A stretch of DNA of 64,000 nucleotides from positions 2,108,001-2,172,000 of the forward strand of contig NZ_JAFEUW010000001.1 in assembly GCF_025028335.1 (NCBI RefSeq), in the 5' to 3' direction. Below, one piece after another: positions 56,350-64,000 of the stretch. Below the pieces are notes generated by a model. The model was given only the letters and a program-made list of their open reading frames with translations, was not told the origin of the DNA and ran no database searches. This stretch comes from Brachybacterium sillae. GTDB lineage: Bacteria > Actinomycetota > Actinomycetes > Actinomycetales > Dermabacteraceae. A program made the position numbers and the translations under genes. Within the stretch, counting starts at the first letter, position 1. Every line of letters starts with the position of its first letter.

Positions 56350-57642
56350 CTACGGCATGCCCCAGCGCACCGCCGACAGGGCTGCCCGGCCGTGGGCGAG
56401 TATCGCCTGCCGTTCCGCTGGAGGCACCAGATCCCCGCCCGTCAGCCATGCGACATGGGTGGCGCGCTGCAGCTGCTGCCTCGTCAACCCGGTCTGCGTG
56501 TCGGTGACCACCTGCTGCTGCACCCGCCACGGCAGTGCCAGCCCGGCAGCGGCAGACGGTTCCACGCACACCCCCTCCGTCTCCTCCAACAGCGCGACGA
56601 GCGCGAGCATCCGTTCGTCGCTGATCGTCGCGAAACCACTCACCAGCGGCCCCACCCGCTCACCCACCAGACGAGAGGGTCGCCCCACCGCGAGCCCATC
56701 AGCGGCGGTGCGACCACTGAGGCCGATGTCCTGCACGCTCACCTCGGCGTGCCGGCCGGTGCGCACACCGAGCATCATCGCCGGGGCCTCCACCGGCTCC
56801 ACCAGCACGCAGTGCACCGCCGGACCGAACTCGAGGGCCAGCCCGAAGGTGACCCCACCGGGGCCGCCGCCGACCCCGCACGGCAGGTACACGATCAGGG
56901 GATGCTCGGTGTCGACGGGGACCTCCAGAGCCTCGAGCTGATGTCGCAGACGGCGGGCCGCGACCGCATACCCGCTGAACAGGTCCACTGAGGCCTCGTC
57001 GTCGATGAAGTGCGTCGACGGGTCCGCCGCGGCAGCGGCCCGGCCGGCCTCGACGGCGGCGGTGAAATCCCCCGCATGCTCCACCACCTCGGCACCCCGC
57101 GCCCGCAGCAGGTCCTTCTTCCACTGCTTCGCATCGGCGGACATGTGCACGGTGGTGCGGAACCCGAACTCGGTGGCGACGATCCCGATGGACAGGCCCA
57201 GGTTGCCGGTGGAACCGACGACGATGCCGTGCTCTGGGGCCCGCTGCGGTCCGACTCGTTCTGCGACGGCGAGGACCTCATGGATACCGCCACGGGCCTT
57301 GATGGATCCGCTCACCGGCAGGATGTCGTCCCGTTTCAGCCACAGACGGCCGGCGAGGTCGACCCCGTGGAGAGCAGACAGGCGGTCCTCCAGGGCGGGT
57401 GCGGCCTGCAGCGGCGATTCGAGAATGCCGCCGGTGGCACGGGTGGCGGGGAAGTGGGCCTCGAACCAGGGTGCGAAACGCTGCAGCCGCGCCCGGGCGT
57501 CGTCGACGGCGCGACGCAGCTGACCGTCGGGGGCGAGGTCCGGCACGGACTCGGCCGGGCGACGCAGCCACAGAGTCTCGACGCGGCGAACGAGGGCCTC
57601 GAGGACGGGATCACCCTGCGGGGTGAGGGACGGGGTGCTCAC
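56350..57642 (-). CDS. dsdA: D-serine ammonia-lyase
   Basis: DsdA deaminates D-serine to pyruvate and ammonia with PLP. The 430-residue protein has the PLP lysine K115 in SGSIKARGG, the asparagine loop GSTGNLGLSIG and the phosphate-binding CGVGGGPGG. The C-terminal CVEPSAAAGL segment matches the family. GTG at 57642 has AGGAGG just upstream. Stand-alone; no D-serine transporter or regulator is adjacent. Confidence 0.9.
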   Translation of the reverse strand: MSTPSLTPQGDPVLEALVRRVETLWLRRPAESVPDLAPDGQLRRAVDDARARLQRFAPWFEAHFPATRATGGILESPLQAAPALEDRLSALHGVDLAGRLWLKRDDILPVSGSIKARGGIHEVLAVAERVGPQRAPEHGIVVGSTGNLGLSIGIVATEFGFRTTVHMSADAKQWKKDLLRARGAEVVEHAGDFTAAVEAGRAAAAADPSTHFIDDEASVDLFSGYAVAARRLRHQLEALEVPVDTEHPLIVYLPCGVGGGPGGVTFGLALEFGPAVHCVLVEPVEAPAMMLGVRTGRHAEVSVQDIGLSGRTAADGLAVGRPSRLVGERVGPLVSGFATISDERMLALVALLEETEGVCVEPSAAAGLALPWRVQQQVVTDTQTGLTRQQLQRATHVAWLTGGDLVPPAERQAILAHGRAALSAVRWGMP

Positions 57643-57893
57643 GCGACCTCCTGCAGGTGGGACGATCAGGTCCGGCTGGGTCCGCGGCGCCGTGCAGCAG
57701 GTCCGTGACCGGTCTCGGGCGACTCCATCTTCGCCCAGCCCGCTCGCTCGACCTGCGGAACCGGTGGAGCACCTCCGCAGGGGCCCGGCGGTGGGGGCCG
57801 CATCCCCATACCGGGGGTGGCAGTGTCAGGAGCTCTGCGCCCGTGGCACGATGACGGGAACCACGATGAGGCGAATCCACGCAGGGAGGGGAC

Positions 57894-58322
57894 ATGGTGG
57901 CGCGCCGCACCCTCATGGGAGCTGCCCTGGCGGGAGCAGGGCTGGTGCTGGCTAGCTGCGGACGGGGCCCGGCCCTCGGTCCTGCCGTCGGGGAGGCGAT
58001 GGAGGACGTCGAGGGGGTGTCGGGGGCGGACCTCGAGTCCGGCAGGGACAACCGTTTCAGGATGTCAGTGACGGGCACCGTCTCCCTCGATGCCACCGAT
58101 GAGACGACGGGCCTGGCGATCTACGACGAGGCGATGCGCGCTGCGGTGACGCTGCTGCATGACCGAGGCGAGGATGACGTCGTCGTCGGCGGGATCACCG
58201 GGGTGCTGAGCGAGGTTACCGAGCTCGATGCCCTCGCCCTGGACCCGGAGTTCCCCAGCGAGGACCACCGCCTCATGTACGTGACGGCATCATCCCTGTA
58301 TGGGCGGTACGGGCTGGACTGA
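57894..58322 (+). CDS. lipoprotein of unknown function (142 aa)
   Basis: Signal region with VLASC lipobox (Cys-22) after RRTLMGAALAGAGL, then a domain of about 115 residues with a strand-helix-strand order (FRMSVTGTVSLDATDETTG, AAVTLLHDRGEDDVVVGGITG, RLMYVTASSLYGRYGLD). I recognise no family. GGGAGGGG ribosome site. Convergent with the hydrolase operon, which it may serve. Confidence 0.6.
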   Translation: MVARRTLMGAALAGAGLVLASCGRGPALGPAVGEAMEDVEGVSGADLESGRDNRFRMSVTGTVSLDATDETTGLAIYDEAMRAAVTLLHDRGEDDVVVGGITGVLSEVTELDALALDPEFPSEDHRLMYVTASSLYGRYGLD

Positions 58323-58398
58323 TCTGTCCGGCGCACGCCGGCCGCACGGGCGGAGGTGCCTCCGCTGCGGGCGGTTCGCCGCGAGCGTCGCGACGACA

Positions 58399-59982
58399 TC
58401 ACGGCGCCCCGCGACCGACCTCGACCACATGGGACCGGGCCACGTAGGTGCCGTCTCCGATATAGACCCCGGTGAGGTCCTCCTGAAGGGCGCGCAGTGT
58501 CGGGTCGGTCATCGTGTGCCGTGCCACGGAGCCCGCGTATCCGAGGTCCGTCTCCCCGTCGTCGCCCAGCGCATCGTGATTGTGCGCCAGCACGCTGATC
58601 GGGTTGGTCGTGGCCTGCGGGTACCCGGGCAGGGACACCTCGTGCTGATTCGGTGCGGCGAGCATGCGGCCGTCGATCTGAGCGCCCCCCAGGTCCAGAC
58701 CTGCGATGTAGTCACCGCTGAGGCCGGAGGGGTCGGCGTCGATCGTGTGGGAGACGTTCACGGACTGGGTTCCGGGGTGTGCTGGGGCCACGGTCTGCAC
58801 CGGAGAGCCCACGGAGAAGACATGGGTGACGTTGTAGGAGCCCTCCACCCCCGAGGTGTTGTTGAATGTCGGATCCGCCGCCAGGTGGTTGCCGATGATG
58901 CCGCCCTGGGAGTGGCCGACCAGCATCACCTTCGCGCCTGGCGGGATGCCGGCCCGGGCCATCGCGGCGCGGACGTCATCCATGGCCGCGACATCCTGGC
59001 CCGCCACCAGGCGCACGTTCGAGGCCCAGTCCCGGGAGTTGCCCTGGCGACCCCACGCGCCGGGCACGTCGCGGATGTCGGCGCCCTCCGTCGGAGGGAT
59101 CTGCACGATGAAGGCCGGTTCGCCTCCCGATGCCGGGCGGATTTCCTGGATCCCGATACTGCCGGTCTCCAGCGCACGGCGAGTCGGGTTCGCACGGCGC
59201 AGCGCGTTGTTCTCCAGGATCAGATCCCGCAGCGACTGCGGTGACGGCTGCGGCGCGGCGTCGGTGGTGATGCTGTGGATCTGACCGCCGGGACGATCAT
59301 CGAGAAATCCGGTGTCGTGGCCGGTCGCCATCTCGTACAGCGCCGTGCCGCCGGCACCCAGCACCAGGGCATGCGAGGCGATGAGCTCGGCGTAGGTGGG
59401 GACGCGCTCGCCGGTGACCCAGTCGGCGTAGGCCTGCGCGGCGTGCTCGGCATCACGATGGAACTGCTCGACGCCGTCCATCTCCCACCCGAAGCGGTCG
59501 CCAGCATCGGAGATGCCGTCACTCAGCAGGCCACCGGCCCCCATGAGGGTGTCGATGCCGCTCTCGACCGCACTGGCGACCCGCAACTCTGCCGGGTGCT
59601 CGAGCCAGTTCGGGATCCAGGGGGTGTCCTCGTGCAGATACCCCGCACCGCCCTCTCCCACCTCGGTGACGGGAAGGATGCGGACAGGCTGCGCGGGACC
59701 GGGGTCAGTGCCGTCGCGTCCCGACGTCACGTCCTGCTCGGCGGCCTCTCCCTCCAGGCGGAAGGAGAGCTCGTCGAGGGACTGGGTGCAGGAGTGCAGC
59801 AGTCCGGCGCGCAGCTGCCTCCATCGGTTGCAGAAATCCTCCGCGTCGGGGCCGAACCACGGCATGCTCCCGATCCGGGTCTCCACGCGGCGTGACATCT
59901 CCACGATCGAGATCCCGCCCGCCCGCAGCCGCTCGGCATGCGCCCGGGCGTGCTCCGTCTCCATCCCCCAGAACGTGCTCAT
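58399..59982 (-). CDS. WXG100-like N-terminal domain fused to alpha/beta hydrolase (527 aa)
   Basis: Residues 1-85 share the MSTF start and W42-F43-G44, D46, A47 and F50 pattern with the protein at 39709-41166, matching WXG100-type type VII secretion substrates. After a linker and a second helical region (about 135-220), an alpha/beta-hydrolase (lipase-like) fold appears: VKMLVGHSQGG-like KVMLVGHSQGGIIGNHLAA with nucleophile S358, a later Asp (HTIDADPSG) and a possible catalytic His (AHNHDAL). It resembles DUF1023/PE-PPE-like esterases. The ATG overlaps the stop of the upstream gene by 4 nt. An extracellular lipid or ester target is plausible; the substrate is unknown. Confidence 0.7.
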   Translation of the reverse strand: MSTFWGMETEHARAHAERLRAGGISIVEMSRRVETRIGSMPWFGPDAEDFCNRWRQLRAGLLHSCTQSLDELSFRLEGEAAEQDVTSGRDGTDPGPAQPVRILPVTEVGEGGAGYLHEDTPWIPNWLEHPAELRVASAVESGIDTLMGAGGLLSDGISDAGDRFGWEMDGVEQFHRDAEHAAQAYADWVTGERVPTYAELIASHALVLGAGGTALYEMATGHDTGFLDDRPGGQIHSITTDAAPQPSPQSLRDLILENNALRRANPTRRALETGSIGIQEIRPASGGEPAFIVQIPPTEGADIRDVPGAWGRQGNSRDWASNVRLVAGQDVAAMDDVRAAMARAGIPPGAKVMLVGHSQGGIIGNHLAADPTFNNTSGVEGSYNVTHVFSVGSPVQTVAPAHPGTQSVNVSHTIDADPSGLSGDYIAGLDLGGAQIDGRMLAAPNQHEVSLPGYPQATTNPISVLAHNHDALGDDGETDLGYAGSVARHTMTDPTLRALQEDLTGVYIGDGTYVARSHVVEVGRGAP

Positions 59983-60752
59983 CGTCCGGCCCCCTCGGTC
60001 ACGGCCACACGGGAGAGCCCCTGCTGGAGCAGGGCGAGGAGCGTGCGGAGGACATCACCGTCCGCCACCAGGAGAGCCTCGGGCCGCAGGCGCGGTGACC
60101 TGTCGATCCGGTAGAGACCGAGATCGCCACGCACCCACAGGCGAGTGAGGACAACCGGTTCGTCCGTGGAGGGGACAGGGGTCAGTGAAAGCGTGAGGCT
60201 CACGCGGTCCCGATCGGCGAGCATCAGGTCGCGGAGGTCCCCATCCGCCTCCCCGAGCTGGTCGACGGCCTGGGCGAGCGGAGCCCCATCCCGCACCGCG
60301 GCGGCGAGACGGGCGGCCTGCGCCGGAGTCGGTCCCCGGCGGAGTGCGGGGGAGCCCTGGGTGAGCTCGGGGGCGGCGGAGCGCAGCCTCTCGGGCAGGG
60401 CGGCGGCGAGCCGCCGACCGGCCTCCCGCGCCGGAAGCTCCTCCCAGGTCGGCGGAGACTCGCCGTGGGAGGTCTCCACCGTGGCGCCGTCAGCGTGCAG
60501 CCCCACCCGCAGACGGTGCGTGGTGGCCCCCTCCTGGACGGCCAGGACGATGAGGGCCGGCGCTTCGACATGACGCCGCAGCAGGTCCGACACCTCGGCA
60601 TCGCAGGTCAGGGACGATCCCGGCGCGTGGGACTCCCGGTGCCCCGCGGAGTCTCGGCTGAGGAACCGATACACCGGGTTCCATGCGTGAGGTTCCGACC
60701 CTTCCGAGCACAGGACGGCCAGGGCCTCGGGGAGCGCAAGGGTGAGCGTCAT
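59979..60752 (-). CDS. possible EspG-like secretion chaperone (257 aa)
   Basis: MTLTLALPEALAVLCSEG opens a soluble alpha/beta protein. The middle (about 60-115) has paired strands (ALIVLAVQEGATTHRLRVGL) and helices (WEELPAREAGRRLAAALP), and the end reads RLWVRGDLGLYRIDRSPRLRPEALLVADGDVLRTLLALL. This W/R-x-G-x-x-Y pattern with a following helix recalls the EspG C-terminal sheet of type VII secretion chaperones, but similarity is judged by eye only. ATG at 60752 has GAGGAG upstream. Overlaps the WXG100-like hydrolase by 4 nt, so the two are translated together. Confidence 0.55.
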   Translation of the reverse strand: MTLTLALPEALAVLCSEGSEPHAWNPVYRFLSRDSAGHRESHAPGSSLTCDAEVSDLLRRHVEAPALIVLAVQEGATTHRLRVGLHADGATVETSHGESPPTWEELPAREAGRRLAAALPERLRSAAPELTQGSPALRRGPTPAQAARLAAAVRDGAPLAQAVDQLGEADGDLRDLMLADRDRVSLTLSLTPVPSTDEPVVLTRLWVRGDLGLYRIDRSPRLRPEALLVADGDVLRTLLALLQQGLSRVAVTEGAGR

Positions 60753-61065
60753 CGGAACTCCTCCTCGGGACGGTGGCACCGCCGACCGGTGGCACGGTGT
60801 CGGTCTCCTCGGCTGTGCGGGTATGACCGGGCGGTGCCCAGGGGCGATGTGCCCCCGGCGTCGTCGAGTCTGCGGATCTCGTCGCCGCCGCGCCGCCGAC
60901 GACGATCCGTCGGGGACAACCGGGACGTGGGGAGGAAAACCCGCGTCCACGAGTCCTGCGACACCACCCCCGGGGCCGCCTGCCCGGGCCCTGGCCGGTC
61001 CGTCACCCTCCCCGCACGGCTCGTAGACTGACGCTCGCCCTGACCACCTCTCCCCAGGAGACTCC
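60753..61065. other. divergent intergenic region, no gene
   Basis: 313 bp between the EspG-like gene and folC. The only clear signal is the folC -10 TAGACT at 61024-61029. Confidence 0.5.
61024..61029 (+). promoter_or_regulatory. -10 element of the folC promoter
   Basis: TAGACT, 36 nt before the folC GTG; leader carries the CAGGAGA ribosome site. Confidence 0.45.
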
Positions 61066-62439
61066 GTGCCGCGCCCGCCCCACCCCCCGATGTCGCCCGA
61101 GATGCGGGAGGTGTACGCCGCTCTGCTGGCGCGCGCGCCCGAGAACAAGATCGAGCCGGACCTCTCCCGCATCCGCCGGGTGATGGACCTGATGGGCAAC
61201 CCGCAGCGCAGCTACCGGTCCCTCCGCATCGCCGGCACCAACGGGAAGACCACCACCGCCCGCATCATCGAGCGGATCCTGCGGGAAGCGGGCCTGCGCA
61301 CCGGCCGCACCACCAGCCCGCACCTGCACAGCCCCACCGAGCGCATCGCCCTGGACGGGATGCCGATCGCCGACGAGGACTTCGTGCAGGCCTACCGCGA
61401 TGTGGAGCCCTTCGCCCTCATCGTCGACGAGGAGTCCCGGGCCGCCGGGGGCCCGCCGCTGACGTTCTTCGAATACCTCACGGCGATGGCGTTCCAGGCG
61501 TTCGCCAGCGCCCCGGTGGACGTCGCGGTGGTCGAGACGGGCCTGGGCGGCACCTGGGATGCCACCGGTGTGGTCGACCCCGACGTCACCGTCATCACCC
61601 CGATCGGGCTGGACCACCAGGAGTACCTCGGCGACACCGTCGCGCAGATCGCCGGGGAGAAGGCCGGGATCCTGCGCTCGGACGCCCTGGCGATCCTGGC
61701 CGCCCAGCCGTACCAGGACGCCGCCGACGTGCTGCGTGCGAAGGTCCAGGAGCTCGGGGCGGAAGCGGCGATCGAGGACGAGCAGATCGCCGTGCTCTCC
61801 CGCACCCCCGGGGTCGGTGGGCAGCAGATCACCCTGCAGGGCATCGCCGGACGCTACGAAGACCTGTTCCTGTCCCTGCTCGGCGAACATCAGGCCCACA
61901 ACGCCCTGGTGGCGGTCGCCGCCTGCGAGGGACTGCTCGGCGATGGCACCAGCCCGCTGGACGGGGAGATGCTCGCCGCGGCCCTCACCGACGTCTCCTC
62001 CCCGGGCCGCGCCGAGGTCGTCCGGCAGGCGCCCACGGTGCTGGTCGACGCCGCCCACAACCCCGCCGGGGCGCTCACTCTCGTCTCGACCGTCCGGGAG
62101 AACTTCCGCTTCACCCACACCGTCGGGCTCGTCGGCATCCTGCAGGAGAAGGACGCCGAGGAGATCCTGTCGATCTGGGAGCCCCTGTTCGACGATGTGG
62201 TGATCACCCAGTCCAGCTCGCCGCGCGCCATCCCCACGGACCGTCTCGGCGACCTCGCCCGGGACATCTTCGATGACGACGAGAGGGTCCACGAGCAGGC
62301 GTCCCTGCCCGATGCCATCCAGACCGCCGTCGACCTCGCCGAGCAGCGGGGTGAGCAGTTCGGCGGCGTCGTCGTCGCCGGATCCGTCACGCTCGCCGCC
62401 GAGGTGCGGGCCCTGTTCGGACGGGACACCGACGCCTGA
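61066..62439 (+). CDS. folC: folylpolyglutamate synthase / dihydrofolate synthase
   Basis: FolC adds glutamate to (dihydro)pteroate and folates. The 457-residue Mur-ligase-fold protein has the ATP loop AGTNGKTTTARIIE, TSPHLHSPTERI, ETGLGGTWDATG and VDAAHNPAGA. GTG start with AGGAG site. The order folC-DUF4233-ndk is conserved in many actinobacteria; valS, often directly upstream, lies 17 kb away here. Confidence 0.94.
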   Translation: MPRPPHPPMSPEMREVYAALLARAPENKIEPDLSRIRRVMDLMGNPQRSYRSLRIAGTNGKTTTARIIERILREAGLRTGRTTSPHLHSPTERIALDGMPIADEDFVQAYRDVEPFALIVDEESRAAGGPPLTFFEYLTAMAFQAFASAPVDVAVVETGLGGTWDATGVVDPDVTVITPIGLDHQEYLGDTVAQIAGEKAGILRSDALAILAAQPYQDAADVLRAKVQELGAEAAIEDEQIAVLSRTPGVGGQQITLQGIAGRYEDLFLSLLGEHQAHNALVAVAACEGLLGDGTSPLDGEMLAAALTDVSSPGRAEVVRQAPTVLVDAAHNPAGALTLVSTVRENFRFTHTVGLVGILQEKDAEEILSIWEPLFDDVVITQSSSPRAIPTDRLGDLARDIFDDDERVHEQASLPDAIQTAVDLAEQRGEQFGGVVVAGSVTLAAEVRALFGRDTDA

Positions 62440-62873
62440 TGCCGCTGATCGACCTGACCCCCTCGGGCCGGGCCCACGGCGCCCAGCGGATGCTCTCGGC
62501 CACCACCCTGACCGTCGAGGCGCTGGTGATCGTCTTCGCGACCCTCGCCGCCCACCAGCTGCAGCCCGACACCCGCACCCTCGCCTGGACGTGGGGGCTG
62601 GCCCTCGCCGCAGCGCTGCTGTTGTGCAGCGGGTGGATGCGCCGCTGCAGCGCCGCCCCGTACCTGGTGGGGCTGGCGCTGCAGATCCCGGTGATCGCCT
62701 TCGGCACGGTCGTCTCCGCCATGTGGGCGCTCGGCCTGCTGTTCGCCGCGCTCTACCTGTACGGACTCGTCAAGGGCAACCAGTGGGACCGGGAGAAGGA
62801 CGAGGTGGATCGACAGGTCCTCTCCGCCCGCGCTGAGGCCGACGACGCGCAGAACCCCCGCGCATCTCGCTAG
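62439..62873 (+). CDS. DUF4233 membrane protein
   Basis: The 144-residue protein has four hydrophobic segments (about 20-42, 47-63, 72-90 and 92-110), including LTVEALVIVFATLAAHQL, the family hallmark, and a hydrophilic tail. DUF4233 proteins sit between folC and ndk in many actinobacteria and have no known function. The ATG overlaps the folC stop (TGATG). Confidence 0.82.
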   Translation: MPLIDLTPSGRAHGAQRMLSATTLTVEALVIVFATLAAHQLQPDTRTLAWTWGLALAAALLLCSGWMRRCSAAPYLVGLALQIPVIAFGTVVSAMWALGLLFAALYLYGLVKGNQWDREKDEVDRQVLSARAEADDAQNPRASR

Positions 62874-62876
62874 GCT
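62871..62876 (+). promoter_or_regulatory. -10 hexamer of leaderless ndk promoter
   Basis: TAGGCT, 7 nt before the ndk ATG and overlapping the DUF4233 stop (TAG). Confidence 0.45.
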
Positions 62877-62883
62877 CCCTGCC

Positions 62884-63309
62884 ATGACCACCGAACGCAC
62901 CCTGATCCTGCTCAAGCCCGATGCCGTGCAGCGCCACCTGCGTGGCGAGATCCTGCGCCGCATCGAGGCCAAGGGGTATGACATCGTCGCCCTGTCGCAG
63001 CGCACCGCCACCGCGGAGGAGCTCGCCGCCCACTACGCCGAGCATGAGGGCAAGCCCTTCTACCAGTCGCTGGTGGACTACATGGGCTCGGCCCCGCTGG
63101 TCGCCGTGGTCGCGGAGGGTGAGAACGTCATCGCCGGATTCCGCTCCCTGGCGGGCGCCACCAACCCGACGCAGGCCGCACCCGGCACCATCCGCGGTGA
63201 CCTCGGCCGCGAATGGGATCTGCCCGTCATCCAGAACCTGGTGCACGGCTCCGATTCTCCCGAGTCCGCCGCCCGCGAGATCAGCATCTGGTTCCCCGAA
63301 CTCGGCTGA
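62884..63309 (+). CDS. ndk: nucleoside diphosphate kinase
   Basis: The 141-residue NDK has the active-site His H121 in NLVHGSDS, RTLILLKPDAVQRHLRGEI, FRSLAGATNP and GTIRGDLG. It balances NTP pools by phosphate transfer through the His. Length is typical. A leaderless promoter may drive it besides read-through from folC-DUF4233. A strong terminator follows. Confidence 0.95.
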   Translation: MTTERTLILLKPDAVQRHLRGEILRRIEAKGYDIVALSQRTATAEELAAHYAEHEGKPFYQSLVDYMGSAPLVAVVAEGENVIAGFRSLAGATNPTQAAPGTIRGDLGREWDLPVIQNLVHGSDSPESAAREISIWFPELG

Positions 63310-63340
63310 CCCGCCGACCCCGCGCCTGCGGGGACCCGTT

Positions 63341-63376
63341 CCTCGGCCCCGTCACCGCCCGGTGACGGGGCCGAGG
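63341..63376 (+). terminator. hairpin terminator after ndk
   Basis: 16-bp perfect stem (63341-63356 with 63361-63376) and 4-nt loop. Confidence 0.8.
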
Positions 63377-63483
63377 CGCGCAGGAGGACGAATCGCACAC
63401 CGGCCCGGGCGCGTGTCCCGCGGTGTGTCCGACACGGCGACCACCTGGCCGGAACGCGTCCGCGTTCCCCTCAGAATGGAGAC

Positions 63484-63630
63484 ATGACCCTGGGGATCTC
63501 CGCCGCCTATCTCGCTGTTGCCGTCGCCACCGGACTCGGAGTCGTCACCGCCGTGTCCCTGCCGCATCTGAAGAAGCAGCCGCACAAGCCGTCGCGCCGC
63601 CGCGGTCGCCGCCCCGCCCCTCGCCGCTGA
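63484..63630 (+). CDS. 48-residue single-span membrane protein
   Basis: ATG to TGA encodes MTLGISAAYLAVAVATGLGVV (first 20 residues form one membrane helix with a short periplasmic start), then a strongly basic tail of Lys/Arg/His/Pro. A GGAG ribosome site is very close to the ATG. The layout is like a small membrane-tethered basic peptide. Not similar to any family I recognise; the call rests on composition and context. Confidence 0.4.
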   Translation: MTLGISAAYLAVAVATGLGVVTAVSLPHLKKQPHKPSRRRGRRPAPRR

Positions 63631-63657
63631 GGTCGCGGGCGCAGCCCGGCCCGCCCC

Positions 63658-63663
63658 TAGACT
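63658..63663 (+). promoter_or_regulatory. -10 element of the probable ftsY promoter
   Basis: TAGACT, about 50 nt before the GTG of the next gene. Confidence 0.35.
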
Positions 63664-63713
63664 GGCCGATGGCCGAGCCGCCCGGCGGCATGGAACGACC
63701 TCGGAGGTGACCT

Positions 63714-64000
63714 GTGGATCCCAATGACATCGTGGCGCTGGTCGCGGGCGGGCTCGGAGGGCTCGCCGTGCTCGGTGCCGGCGGGTGGGCCCTGCTGCGG
63801 CGCCCGAAGGACGACTCCCGCCCCCGCGACACCGACACCGATGGCACCCGCCGCGGCGGAGTCGCCACGAAGGAGCGGCCCCCGGCCCCCACCTGGGGTG
63901 ACACCCTCTCCGCTCCGGCAGCCACCCCGACGGCCCCGGCTGAGGCGGACACTCAGGCCGCCGTCGAGGCCCCCGCGGAACCGGCCGTCGAGACCGCGAC
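63714..64000 (+). CDS. ftsY: probable signal-recognition-particle receptor FtsY, N-terminal part (runs off window)
   Basis: GTG at 63714 preceded by a strong GGAGGTGA ribosome site. The first 95 residues are a short start (MDPNDIV), one hydrophobic helix (ALVAGGLGGLAVLGAGGWAL), Arg-rich flank and a long Pro/Ala/Glu/Thr-rich acidic linker. Actinobacterial FtsY has just this N-terminal layout before its NG GTPase domain. The domain itself lies past the window edge, so the call is by architecture only. Confidence 0.5.
   Translation, partial: MDPNDIVALVAGGLGGLAVLGAGGWALLRRPKDDSRPRDTDTDGTRRGGVATKERPPAPTWGDTLSAPAATPTAPAEADTQAAVEAPAEPAVETA

Overview
The window is a high-GC chromosomal segment with dense, short-spaced operons and frequent GTG starts. 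The backbone markers (CarD, SenX3-RegX3, ClpP1-ClpP2-ClpX, DUF4233, DUF4235, UPF0371/DUF1846, an ultrashort-stem T-box on ileS) point to an actinobacterium. Gene content and order suggest a Micrococcales member, plausibly Dermabacteraceae/Brachybacterium-like; that placement is inference. I see no rRNA, insertion sequence, prophage or CRISPR array.

Layout. 1-4.9 kb: ilvA (cut by the window edge), ispF, ispD, carD and a second, degenerate IspD-like gene directly behind carD. 5.0-7.9 kb: regX3-senX3 diverging from phoU. 8-12.5 kb: LCP cell-wall ligase, trmB, a Rieske lipoprotein, peptide deformylase and a YihY/BrkB membrane protein. 12.6-20.8 kb: GH65 phosphorylase with a beta-phosphoglucomutase-like HAD enzyme, an AHSA1-MFS pair, an AlkA-type glycosylase and DUF1846. 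21-29.2 kb: tRNA-Gly and tRNA-Pro, trigger factor, a secreted trypsin-like protease, an NlpC/P60 hydrolase, clpP1-clpP2-clpX and chorismate mutase.

29.3-39.5 kb is the most striking part: a self-contained selenocysteine module. A formate dehydrogenase alpha gene carries an in-frame UGA followed at once by a bacterial SECIS hairpin. Behind it come the iron-sulfur and NrfD-type membrane subunits, then selD (divergent), tRNA-Sec with anticodon UCA, selA and selB. SelD makes selenophosphate, SelA converts Ser-tRNA-Sec to Sec-tRNA-Sec, and SelB delivers it to the SECIS-marked UGA; the only user visible in the window is FdhA.

39.7-52.5 kb: a protein with a WXG100-like N-terminus, valS, a DoxX membrane protein, two secreted proteins (one a candidate aerolysin-type pore former), an unrecognised 434-residue protein, a DAACS-family symporter, an SDR-ABC exporter pair and a 2Fe-2S ferredoxin. 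52.7-64 kb: T-box-controlled ileS (with KASKS in place of KMSKS), dsdA, a lipoprotein, a second WXG100-like protein fused to an alpha/beta hydrolase with a possible EspG-like partner, then folC-DUF4233-ndk and the start of a probable ftsY.

A recurring feature is a TANNNT hexamer exactly 6-7 nt before the start codon, without a Shine-Dalgarno sequence, at eleven genes. This suggests widespread leaderless transcripts, and I used it to settle several starts.
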